A stretch of DNA of 64,000 nt, taken from contig JAKFAO010000002.1 of NCBI GenBank assembly GCA_021527695.1, forward strand, positions 496,001-560,000, written 5' to 3'. Source of the DNA: Naematelia aurantialba (lineage: Eukaryota; Basidiomycota; Tremellomycetes; Tremellales; Naemateliaceae). Numbering within the stretch: position 1 is the stretch's first letter; every line of letters begins with the position of its first letter. Position numbers and translations under genes: made by a program. The notes beneath the pieces are model-generated. The model saw only the letters and a program-made list of their open reading frames with translations. It was not told where the DNA came from and did no database searches. This document shows, piece after piece, positions 1 to 9,842 of the stretch.

Positions 1-86
1 GAAGACGGGATACGGGGGAGAGAGAAGGGGAGAGAGGAAGGAGCATAAGGGAGAAAGAGCTGGAGAACGAGATAAGGACGAGCGGC

Positions 87-226
87 AGAAGGAAGGAAGG
101 AAGGAAGCAAGCAAGGAAGGAAGGAAGGAAGCAAGGAAGGAAGGAAGGAAGGAAGGAAGGAAGGAAGGAAGGAAGGAAGGAAGGAAGGAAGGAAGCAAGG
201 AAGGAAGGAAGGAAGGAAGGAAGGAG
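87..226. repeat. (GGAA)n microsatellite
   Basis: About 140 bases of almost uninterrupted GGAA tetranucleotide repeats, with occasional GCAA variants. They sit inside a wider purine-rich tract that runs from base 1 to about 350. No coding potential is seen in it. Confidence 0.95.
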
Positions 227-349
227 GGAAGACGGGAGGTATGATGGCAGGAAGAAAGGAAGAGAGGGAGGGTGGCAGGAAGGAAAGACGGATGGCAAGG
301 AAGAATCGCAAGAACAAGGGACAGTCTCAGGATTACAGCAGATCGAGGA

Positions 350-2602
350 GCAGGCGATGATGAGGCAGAGATTCCTTGACGGCCAGGTGCAGGCAAGAGA
401 CGTGAGGCGGGGTGTTGGTCGTGGCCTGAGACCCAGGCCGGAAAGGGATCGCTTCGAACGCGGTTGTCCATGTTTGCTCTGGGGAAACCACGTCGGGCTG
501 CAAGCGGCCACTCGACGTCGCTACCCGATTTTGAGACACGGCGTGCCGACGGCAGCGCTGACGAGCAGACTCCATCCCGACCGGCCGCTCGACTGCTGGA
601 AAGAGGTCGAGGCGTTCAAAGCTGAAGTGGGCAAGCTGGAACATGTGAGTCCAGTCTCCGTCTGACTGCTCTGAGCTTGTCTCCGGCAAGAGAGCATGCA
701 GGTCTGAGAAGTAGCTGACGTCGCAGGCATTCGTCAAGAGCCTTCAATAGGTGCATAGATACACGCAGACGTGCATGCTAGTGCAGGTGCAAATATGCAG
801 ATTCGATGCATAAATGAGACTCGACATGCACAAGGAACGGCAGAGATATCTGCACGCAATCTGTTGCCAAGATATCTGGACGCAACCTGTTGCAGAGATA
901 TCTGTACACTTCTTGTACTGGCTGAACACAGTCGACTGTCTGGCCCTTTCCGAGCGGTGTGCCTCACCTGCAGGCGGCTCCTCACATTCCGAGGTATTGA
1001 GCAGGCAGCGAAGAGTAGGAAACCAGTGATTTCCACGACTGCTCGCAGATACGAGTGGTGGCTTGCTTTACCATTGTTCATTATTTACATGGTAGCTATT
1101 AATAAATATCCTCCCTTTCTCGATATACCTCATCTCAAGCGGTGTCCAGACACGATGTCTAGACGATGGGAAGCACCTTCGACTTGTGGATAATGTACCA
1201 GGCGTGAATGACGCCTGTAGCACTGGGCATCAGTGGTTGTTTTTTCTCCACTAATTTGCTCGACGAGCGGGTTCGGGGGATGGACTTGCCTGGAATCCAG
1301 CCGAGGATCCACAGAAGCTGCGGGCGTCAGTATGTCTCCGGTCAATGGCGAAAGAAAGCGGTAGGGAGAGACAGACTAGGCGGGAGGGGGTTGAATGATG
1401 TGCAGGGTTGATGTGAAGGGATTGGATGGGAAGGGGGTTGAGGTGTACGAGATGTGGCGAAAGGACGGGGGTGGTGCAGATGTGGTGAAGGGGTGAGGGA
1501 GTGAGGGGGGTTCGAGGTGGGGTGAAGGGGTGTTTAAGACGACGTGTGGAAACATCAAGACGTACGATGTTGATCAGAAGCTCGACGCCGCAACCTGAGG
1601 TGAAGCTGTTAGTCACACGTGTTTTCACACCACGCTGCACTGACCTCGCCTCGCAAACCTACACAGCAGTCAGCGCTGTACCTTTACAGACGAGCAGAGC
1701 CCCGGAGCAAGTGCGTGAGTGTGATGGGCCGGTAACGGGTAATGGCAAGGGGCGGAGGCGGGGCTGGACGATTGCCACTCACACGCTGATGGGCGGCACA
1801 AAGAGCGCGACAAAGTACAGCACGATATCATCGTTGTCTGCGCCGTCGTCAATAACCACTCATCGGCCGCGGTCGAGAGGCCGGTGGTCGAGATACGTAC
1901 TACTTCGCACCATTGTGTCTGTTTGTGATTATCCGAGTGTGTGAGTATGCGAGCTTTATGAAGAGTCGAGTGTCTGGTGGAGTAAGGATCAAGACGTCAT
2001 GCACAGCAAACCAAACAAAGGAGAGCTAGAAGAGGGGGTGGTGGCAGCCGTGGGAAACTAAGCACCCCCGCAGTGCGCAGCGAAGAACGCCGGCGACCGC
2101 TTTGTCCTATGCATCGCAGCGCATACAACGCATGCAGCGCTGCAGGTCATGTCGGCTACCCAGCCACAAGGTGGGCCCGGCCATCACATGTCTGAGCAGT
2201 CAGGGACCAACGCTGCGGCTGTGCGGCGCCAGGTAAAACTCGTCGTCATCTGGCGCGCTGCTTACTCAGCAAGGATCATGCAACGTCGGTCTGCACAGAC
2301 GGTCCCGGAGACTGTCAGGCCAATAAACCACTATTGCCAGCGTCCTCTTGTTGCAGCTGACAAAGCATGACATGACGGTCTCAAAGGTCTGCCTGTAGGC
2401 TGATTCAGCAGTTCCTGCGACTTGCATGTATATGAGCCTCGCCTAGAGGGACCACCCTGGACCAGGTGCTCATTCGTGCTTGACTCCGCCTGGACTTGAC
2501 CCCGCAACCTACAGCTCTCTAACCCGTGCACTATACACGCCCTGCGAACCCCAGTGAAATCTGCCCTTACGTTATTCACTGCGACCTGAAGGACGAGACG
2601 AA
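350..2602. other. Long stretch without a supportable gene
   Basis: Open frames here (the longest is about 147 codons at 1501-1944, plus strand) have low-complexity or arginine/proline/serine-skewed translations with no recognisable domain, and they overlap equally good frames on the other strand. I could not chain them into a spliced gene using this window's intron consensus. The region holds a 26-nt tandem repeat (844-908), G-rich runs near 1380-1520, and the upstream region of the hydrolase at 2603. A poorly conserved spliced gene or non-coding RNA cannot be excluded. Confidence 0.5.
844..908. repeat. 26-nt tandem repeat, about 2.5 copies
   Basis: Two full copies (844-869 and 870-895) and a partial third copy (896-908) share the AGATATCTG core followed by ACGCAAYCTGTTGC. 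The core AGATATCT is itself palindromic. The function is unknown. Confidence 0.85.
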
Positions 2603-3490
2603 ATGCCGTTCACAGGCACAACGTACCACGACGTCGCGCTGCCCAACGGCGTGTCGGTGCACTATGCCGAGGCCGGGGCAGCTACCAGCCCGACCGTCCT
2701 GCTTCTGCCCGGCTTCCCGTCCTCGTCCTTCCAGTACCGCCACCTCATACCCCTCCTCTCGGACACCTACCACGTGCTGTCGCCAGACCTGCCCGGATTC
2801 GGGCACACGACCTTCCCTGCCGACTTTGAGCCGCGCTTCGCGAGCATCGCCGCCACCGTCGGGCTGTTCCTCGATGCGCTGGGTGTCGAGGCGTTCGCGT
2901 CGTACTGCTTCGACTATGGGGCTCCCATCACATGGCGGCTTGCGCTCGCGCGGCCGGGCGCCATCAAGGCGCTCATCGCCCAGAACGGCAACGCGTACGA
3001 CGAGGGCCTGAGCGCCTGGTGGGACCCCCTCAAGGCGTGGTGGGCCACGGGCGACCCGCACGACGAGGGCATCCGCGACCAAGTCCGCCCCGCACTGTCC
3101 ATGGACGCCGTCAAGGCGCAGTACACCGACGGCGTGCCGGCCGACCGGTTGGCCCGTATCGACCCCTCCACATGGACGCTGGATACCCTCCTGAACCTGA
3201 CCGGCCGGGCGAAGCAGGACCTCCAGCTCGACCTGTTCTTCGACTACAGCTCCAACCTGCCCCTGTACCCGAAAGTGCACGAGTGGTTCCGCGCATCCCA
3301 AGTACCCTTCCTCGGTGTATGGGGAAAGGACGACCCCATCTTCCCCGGCGAGACGGCGGGAAAGGCGTACCTCAAAGACCTGCCGAACGCCGAGCTGCAC
3401 CTGCTCGATGGAGGCCACTTTTTGCTCGAGACGCATCTGCACGAGGTGGCAGGGTATATCAGGGACTTTCTCGCACGCGTGCAGTGGTAG
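2603..3490 (+). CDS. Alpha/beta-hydrolase, epoxide hydrolase/haloalkane dehalogenase-like
   Basis: Intronless frame of 295 residues. After an N-terminal strand reading VHYAEAG comes the oxyanion-hole region LLLPGFPSSS (about residues 32-41). Next is a cap-type segment, and the nucleophile elbow reads CFDYGAP (about 101-107); Asp is in the nucleophile position, as in epoxide hydrolases and haloalkane dehalogenases rather than serine esterases. A late VWGKDDPIF segment (about 239-247) fits the strand that carries the acid or a structural Asp, and LDGGHFLLE (about 267-275) supplies the catalytic His. A soluble enzyme is likely because no signal peptide is visible. The substrate cannot be read from sequence. 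The gene lacks introns and is GC-richer than its neighbours, and the DYGAP-type elbow is common in bacterial relatives, so acquisition by transfer is possible but untested. Confidence 0.9.
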   Translation: MPFTGTTYHDVALPNGVSVHYAEAGAATSPTVLLLPGFPSSSFQYRHLIPLLSDTYHVLSPDLPGFGHTTFPADFEPRFASIAATVGLFLDALGVEAFASYCFDYGAPITWRLALARPGAIKALIAQNGNAYDEGLSAWWDPLKAWWATGDPHDEGIRDQVRPALSMDAVKAQYTDGVPADRLARIDPSTWTLDTLLNLTGRAKQDLQLDLFFDYSSNLPLYPKVHEWFRASQVPFLGVWGKDDPIFPGETAGKAYLKDLPNAELHLLDGGHFLLETHLHEVAGYIRDFLARVQW

Positions 3491-3940
3491 TCACCCTGGC
3501 CAGGGCAACCCGGCACCCCCTTGCACCCAGGGGCCTTGCGCTCCACCTTTTGTAGTGCACCTTCTGTAGTGCGCCGTATAACGATGCCCTATGTATGCTT
3601 AGGACGTTTGTTCTTTCTCGTGTTTCCTGCTCGCCCGGTCTCCATACACATGCAAGATTGCAGTCCCGACTAGTCACACCACATGCCGGCGGCTTCTTTG
3701 TGGGTCCCCGCCGGGGCCCGTTTGCACTCTTGCCGCCAAGCCGCTCCTTTGTCGGTGTTGTCGTCGGCGTTGAGCTTTCCGCACTTCTACAGGCGACATT
3801 CATCACTACATCGTTCATCACATCACACAGGCAACCATTCAACCAGTCAACCAGACGCAAAGACAGCCAGACACACAGAAAACTAGACACACAGACACAG
3901 CGCTGGAATCAGTTCTTGACACCAGGAGAGTATCTGGGCC

Positions 3941-4866
3941 ATGGTCTACACCATCGTCGTCCACCTCCAGGCGCTTCCCGTAGGTCCTTTTCGCCTCACG
4001 CACCGCATCTCGTCTGTTGTTATCATGCGCACTCATCCGCCAGTACCTTGTACCCATGATTCCGAGAGTAGAGGATGACCCATGCCTCCATGTCTAACCC
4101 AGCTCCCGCTCAGTCGCCAGGTGTCGTAGTGGCCAGCAGACCAGACTGACCAGGCAGGACTGCGTCGAGGAACTGCGCGCAAAGCTCATCGAGGCGGCCA
4201 GCGTATATCGCAAGGACAAAGAGGTTAGCTTATCTGAAGCGTTGTTCCATCCTCCCTACTGCTCCATCCTCCCTACTGCTCCATCCTCCCTACTGCTCCA
4301 TCCTCCCTACTGCGCCATCTTGCCCATCTCTATTTATCTTCATTTCGGCTCCTGCTCCATTTCATATCCGTCTACCAGACGAGTCCATGCTCACGGCATC
4401 TCCGCAGACGCTCGACTGGAACGTCATGCAAGATCCTGTGGACGCTACCAAGTTCTGCATTGTCGAGCGATACCAACACGAGTCGTCGCAGAGATATCAT
4501 TTGGAAAACCCGGTACGTCGACGGCTGGACGCTGCCACCGATTCAATACCGAGCTGAAACTGCTTTGCTCTCCCCCTCCTCGCGACCTCGCCATTTGGCT
4601 CCTCGCAGTACTGGAAGGTGAGCGTGCGAACCCATTTCGTCTACGCATCTCTTCTACCCATATCTACCTTCTACCCATATCTACCCTCTCATCTACCCAT
4701 CTAGTCTAGTATCTCGTCTACCCATATCTACCCTCTCATCTATTCTCATCTACCATCTCGTCAGCCATCTAGTCTGACCAGCCGCTGACCTGGACAGACG
4801 TTCGACCCCTACGTCGTCCCCCTCCTAGCAAAGCCCATGGACCTGACCCGCTGGGAAGAGATGTGA
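3941..4866 (+). CDS. Small antibiotic-biosynthesis-monooxygenase (ABM)-like protein
   Basis: Spliced model of five exons: 3941-3979, 4158-4223, 4408-4512, 4609-4617 and 4798-4866, giving about 95 residues. The protein begins MVYTIVVHLQALP. It continues with an Ala/Glu-rich helix ending VYRKDKE, then TKFCIVERYQHESSQRYHLENP, YWKTFDPYVVPLLAKPMDL and a terminal RWEEM. The pattern of a beta strand, a helix, a FxIVERY strand, a helix with a conserved His (RYHLENP) and a final YWKTFDPYV segment matches dimeric ferredoxin-like ABM/YgiN proteins, which are often cofactor-free oxidoreductases or heme/quinone binders. No specific reaction is claimed. Exon 4 is only 9 nt. The first and third introns carry pyrimidine-rich short repeats. 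Confidence 0.8.
4244..4313 (+). repeat. 17-nt tandem repeat inside an intron
   Basis: About four copies of GCTCCATCCTCCCTACT lie within the second intron of the ABM-like gene. The similar pyrimidine repeat TCTACCCATATCTACC recurs in that gene's last intron, around 4655-4760. Confidence 0.85.
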
Positions 4867-5134
4867 ACCATCCCCACCTGCAAGACCTCACAGAGTCTTC
4901 GCCCCAGTGTAATCTACAGTACCCTAACAATCAGTCACTATGAATGCCCAATCATGCATGCGTGCGCTCGCGCCAAAAGGTCCCCGCCATGCCGGCTTCT
5001 AATATGCCTCATGCAAACAACAATGCTGCAGAACAGAAACTATGATCCAGTCCGCCCGCCACTTCCTCCTCCCCACATGCCTCCCAGATGCCCAGATGCC
5101 GCCATGTCCAGACGCCGAGAGCCCAGCTGCCCGT

Positions 5135-7252
5135 CTACAACGTCACCGTGAACTTCCATCGACCCTCGAGATAGCCTGTCAGCACGTCATCGAGCAGGAT
5201 ATCGCTCCGCTTCTTCACATATGCCTACAGCGCAAGGATCAGCTAGTGAAGCAACGGAAGACGATGAGACGACGTACTGAGAGGTTGGTGATGTCCTGCT
5301 TCATCTTCATCAGGATATCTGGCTCCGGGTTGGTCTCGAGCTGATGTGAGAGATTCTCCACTGCCATCTCGAGGTCGGTCTGGTTCGACTCGAAGATCTC
5401 GGTATCGTTATTCCGCACGAGGCTGAGGGTCAGTAGTGCCACCGAACAAGCCTGCCTGCCACCAGGCCAGGCACGGCGAACTCACTAGAAAGCCATCGCA
5501 TAGGAATACTTGAGGGTGATGCGCGCGGCAATGATTGTGTCTACTGCATTTCGCATAAAGACCGTCTCGATCCACGACAGGCCTTGCGTTTGCATCGCCT
5601 TCATGCGGTTTTCCGTGGTGGTATAGAACACAGCATCCAGCTTTGCACTCTGGTCGTGATTGGCATACCGGGTAAAGTACTGTGGCCGTCAGTCCCGTAT
5701 GCGGCAGTATGGCAATAACTTACATGTAGGTATCTCTCCAGACTGGCCCGAGACTTCGCCTGGGTGTCTCGAGCGTCCACGCCGCTCTTCTCGTCGAATC
5801 GGTTGCACTGATACCAGCTTGTCCCGTGTTCCGTCCACGGACCCATGCAGACCCAGCAGAACTCCCACTTGCACTTCTTACATGTCATATGGCTGCCGGA
5901 TCAGTGCTATGCAATTAGAGCAACGAGCCACTCACTTGCAGCCGCCGTTCTTCTCTATCGTTGACTGACACTTGGTACATTCCTTCGTATTCGCCTGCAG
6001 CCAATTGGCAGTTTCAGAATCGTCGGCGCACTTCTTCTCCCACATCTTGACAATCTTGCACAACACCGGCCGATGATTACCGGCATATCCACAACTGCGC
6101 AAGTAAGCGCACAGACAGGCTACTAGAGAATGATGCCCACCCGAAGCAAAGCTGCCGACCACAATCACACTGGACCGTCGGGACCAGCTGATTCAGCATA
6201 CGAGGTGGAGCTTGGTGACATTCGATGACGTGTTCACAACCAGGATGCGGGCACCAGCGCAGTGAAGGCGAGTCTGCCACATATGCAGCGTTCAGAAGAT
6301 TAAGGTATCTACGCGATCAGAGGATGGTCACAACAGTCAAGAAGTTTTGGGCCAGACTCACTTCTTGGACAGTTCTACGGAAACCAGTTCCTCCACGAGC
6401 TCGGGCCTTACGATCCGCGAACAGCCCTCGCCCATGCATTGAATCCGCGCACTCTCGCCCTCGTCCCGGATCTTACCGGTGATGTACTCTGTCCAGCATG
6501 CCCTGCAAAAACGATGCCCGCACCCCATCGTCAGGGTCTGGTCCTCTACCTGGTCCTTTGGAAAGTCCGTGCAGCAGATGGAGCATTCAAATGGAGATGA
6601 ATGCTGCGATCGCATTCGTCTGACTGGACTACGTAGCGCTCGTGCAGGCCGGCGGGGCGAGGAAGCGGGTAAAGATAGGCTGGAAGAGGACGGAGATGAG
6701 GGTGGAGAGAGACCGGCGTCGAGCAGTGTCTTGGTCGGATCGGTAAAGTAGGCTTCTTGCAGCTTCTCAGAATTCCAGATATGATGGCGGAGGAGGATGG
6801 CGGCAGTGGAAGCCTGCGGGGACGGCTTAGCACAACGCATCGGGCACCCCGACATGAAAGTCTGATATGCGGTCAGACGCGTCCGGGAGACTCACGGGAA
6901 TGTCAAGCAGCGTCTGCATCTTTTTGATCTCCCTGTTCTGCATATCCATGATCTCCTGCATCGTCCTAACTTTGTATGATACGTCGTATGGTTTCTTCTG
7001 AGGGAGATCTAAAAAGGAGCCCCCATCAGCATGTCTTCCCGAATATTCTCCCGCTATCCCGCTTTCTCACTCTCTGGCTGGGGAAAGGTGGGAACTGGCG
7101 AACTTACCATCAATGCTAGGGCTCAGGACATCGTATCCCTCCGCATCAGGCTCGGACATGGACTCATCGTCACCACTGTCTGCTTGGCCGTCAAAGTCGT
7201 CACCAAAATCGTCGTCATAGTAGACATCATTTGCTTCGTCATCCGACGACAT
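5135..7252 (-). CDS. Ariadne-family RBR E3 ubiquitin ligase
   Basis: Multi-exon gene read right to left from ATG at 7252 to TAG at 5135-5137. The N-terminus is acidic (SSDDEANDVYYDDDFGDDF), as in Ariadne proteins. A UBA-like/linker part (about 7010-6680) precedes RING1 (ECSICCTDF ... GCGHRFCRACW ... ITGKIRDEG, near 6590-6440). The IBR follows (WCPHPGCEHVIE ... QCDCGRQLCFGCG, about 6260-6060). RING2 reads CTKCQSTIEKNGGCNHM then CKKCKWEFCWVCMGPW (about 5970-5830), with the catalytic Cys in NGGCNHM that forms the ubiquitin thioester. The helical Ariadne domain ends in YLEGRWKFTVTL. The C-terminal exon (about 5229-5135) is joined across an intron after ITNLS. It accepts ubiquitin from an E2 and may cooperate with neddylated cullins, as known for the family. 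The promoter is shared with divergent MGM101. Confidence 0.93.
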
Positions 7253-7775
7253 CCTGTCCTCGGGGGTAGGCGGAGCCTCGTTTACCTCGTGGACCTTCGA
7301 TCTCTTGTAGTTACTCGCGGGTTCAGAATCGGGCTCAACAAGGCAGGCCGAGCGTTTCGGCGGCGGTGTCGCGGGCAGAGAAGGTGTGGGCGATGCGAGA
7401 GACTGCAGGGTGGCGGCGGTATCAGGGTTCGGCAGGAATGAAAGGTGTGGTTGGTAGAATATCTATCGACACGGGCGTTGAGGTGTGCGCTGAGCAGAGA
7501 CGTAGGGGGAGTAATCGCTGGGGAGAGAGGTGTAGGGGGTTGCGTTGGGAGCCAGCAGAAAGGGGACAAGGGACAATGCAGAGAGGTACAAGTTGGTGAG
7601 ATGACAAGAGCCATACTTCGGTTCCTACGACAGAGCCCTCCACCAGGGGGAATGATAGGTCTGATACGTCTGATTCCGGCCACGTCACTTTGTTGCCACC
7701 CGGTTGATTGTAGTTTGCAGTGAAGCTCTGCAGCTGGGAGCTCTCGACTGTCATCGCATCGAGCACTACAACAAG
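7253..7775. promoter_or_regulatory. Divergent promoter region between the RBR ligase and MGM101
   Basis: 523 bases between two outward-pointing start codons. No conserved coding sequence was recognised, and individual control elements could not be assigned. Confidence 0.55.
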
Positions 7776-9368
7776 ATGCAGCGAGTCCGGCCTTTGTACC
7801 GAGCGATTCACACGTCTGTTAGGGCCCAGGCTGCTCCAGCCGCCGCTAGAGCACCATATGTCCGACGCACGGCTGTACCTGCCTCTGCAGCCGCTGGCCG
7901 ATCTGTCTCTGCTTCTCGGGCCGCTTCAGCACCTCCTCAAGAGGCACCTGCCTTCGACTTTCCCGATATCGACGATGTAGCCAACTTGACCGCCGAGATT
8001 TCAGACTATGCCAATCTGGCTCCTCGCGACTCGAACGCTAGCGTCGGCGCCAACTCGACGGTAGTGCCCAGTCCACCCCTTACTGCTTTTCCAAATGATT
8101 CATACAAGCCGCTGCCAGCTGCACCATCGACGATTCCAGGCGAGGTCTACACAGACTGGACAACGAGCTTCTCCGGATTGAGCCAGGCGCCGTTCAGCAA
8201 GGAAGCTGCTGCGGAGCTCATGAAGCCACTCGATCCGGACGACATCGAGATCAAGCCTGGTATGTGTGTTGGTCTCTCACATCCTATGGGGCTATATCTG
8301 CGCTGTTGTCTCTTCGTTGTCATGTAGCATCTCCTACATTCCATTCTCTCTGTCTCTTCGTGTTTCTCCTGACACTGAATCTCGTGTGGATGATCTGACC
8401 ACACTTCTAGATGGGCTGCTGTACCTTCCGGAAATCAAGTACAGGCGGACGTTGAACCTCGCCTTTGGTCCAGGTGGCTGGGGTCTGGCACCGCGAGGCG
8501 AAACCAACGTGAGCGATAAGGTCGTCAGTAGGGAATGGGGTCTCGTCTGTCTGGGACGGTCAGTCTTCTCCTCATAACAAACCGCTCTACGCCGGACCAA
8601 GACCCTGTACCTTCTCTATCCCCCGTCTCCCCGAGCGTGTCATACCATGGCCTATCCCAACGCCCCTCGCCTACGGCATCCTTGCACCCTGACACCACAA
8701 GCTGTCCCGACAGCCGATCGCTTGGCGCCTGTGCCTCGCCGCAGAGGACTAGCTTGCTGATCCGTGACAGACTCGTATCGGTTGCTCGAGGGGAACAAGA
8801 GTACTTTGGCCCACACGGCATTCCCACGGCCGTAGAAGCCGTCAAGAGCAATGCCCTCATGCGGTGCTGCAAGGACCTCGGTATCGCCTCGGAGCTCTGG
8901 CAAGTCTATTTTTCGCTTTCTAGTGTCTTGCCTCTTGTGTCTTGTTGCCCTCTTTCTCCCTTGTTCTATTCCACTGTTCAGTCTGCGTTGTTCCAAGTTG
9001 CCATCTGCAACCCGCCTCGGACCATGGCGTCGTCAAACCACCCTGCGTGCCTCGTAGCCTGTTCCAGTCGAATCGTCAGAACCGCTGACACCCCCTAGGG
9101 ACCCTAAGTTCATTCGTGAATTCAAAGAGAAACACTGCGTCGAGGTATTTGCCGAACATCAAATGACCAAGAAAAAGTAAGTCTTTCCATGACCCCACCA
9201 GCCGCGCGGACTCCATGCTCCGGCGCTCCGATGCTCCCTTACTCCCTTACTCGCCGGTACTTGCAGTGTCGGGTGAGTTGGGGTTGGGCTGACCCGCGTC
9301 ACAGGAAGAAGTTGTGGCGTAAGAAGAACGGGCCAAAGTTGGACTACCCGTACAAAGAGGGCAAGTAG
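7776..9368 (+). CDS. MGM101: Mitochondrial genome maintenance protein MGM101
   Basis: Five-exon gene. Exon 1 (ending near 8260) encodes an Arg/Ala-rich presequence ([20 protein letters not shown]) typical of mitochondrial import, followed by a disordered linker. The conserved core then reads [64 protein letters not shown] and [18 protein letters not shown], ending in the basic tail [23 protein letters not shown]101 is a Rad52-like single-strand annealing protein of mitochondrial nucleoids, needed for mtDNA repair and retention. The intron at 8900-9098 starts with GC, not GT (G|GCAAGT...TAG): only this junction keeps the frame and restores the conserved Trp-Asp-Pro. A GCTGAC branch-like site lies near its end. 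Confidence 0.95.
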
Positions 9369-9842
9369 TGTATCCAAACTAGATCTGGCTGAACAACGCT
9401 CCTCCTATGTAACTGTACCGAGCATGATGATAAGAGATAAAAATGGTAACATAAGCAGCAAACGCTGAGATATCAAAGAAAAGTTGCAGTATTTGACTAT
9501 TTGTCAGTGCGATGTCAGTGTCAGTGTAAGTGTCAGTGTCAGTGTCATTGTCCACGTCAATGTCAATGTCAATGTCACTCAGATCGCAAGTGGCATCGAC
9601 AGTATCTGCATGTTACCAAGACAAGGTCTACAAGGCCACCGTTCCGACAGAGATCCTTCTGATACCTGACAAACACCGCCGACACTTTCGCCTCACGCGA
9701 GCGTCTTCTCTCTTTCTACACCGTATCCCCCCGACCCTCCGAATCCGCCCTACCTCGCCCTTCTGGATCCAAGACAGCCCTGAAACCAGGCAGCCTTCGA
9801 GCCTCAGATAACAAGGCATGCAGTCTTAACAGACGGGCAGAT
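9369..9842. other. Convergent intergenic spacer
   Basis: 3'-to-3' spacer between MGM101 and the aldo-keto reductase. It contains a degenerate hexanucleotide repeat of the GTCAGT/GTCAAT type (9508-9578). No gene was seen. Confidence 0.6.
9508..9578 (+). repeat. Degenerate (GTCAGT/GTCAAT)n repeat
   Basis: About eleven six-base units shifting from GTCAGT to GTCAAT, in the 3' spacer after MGM101. Confidence 0.9.

Noticed and set aside
333..737. 134-codon minus-strand frame
   Set aside because: No domain, no clear intron partner, and overlapping frames of similar quality on the plus strand. Treated as unsupported.
2932..3555. 207-codon plus-strand frame and a 288-codon minus-strand frame (2576-3442) over the hydrolase
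   Set aside because: Both are shadow frames of the GC-rich hydrolase gene. Their translations are Arg/Pro/Gly-biased without any domain, whereas frame 2603-3490 carries the full alpha/beta-hydrolase motif set.
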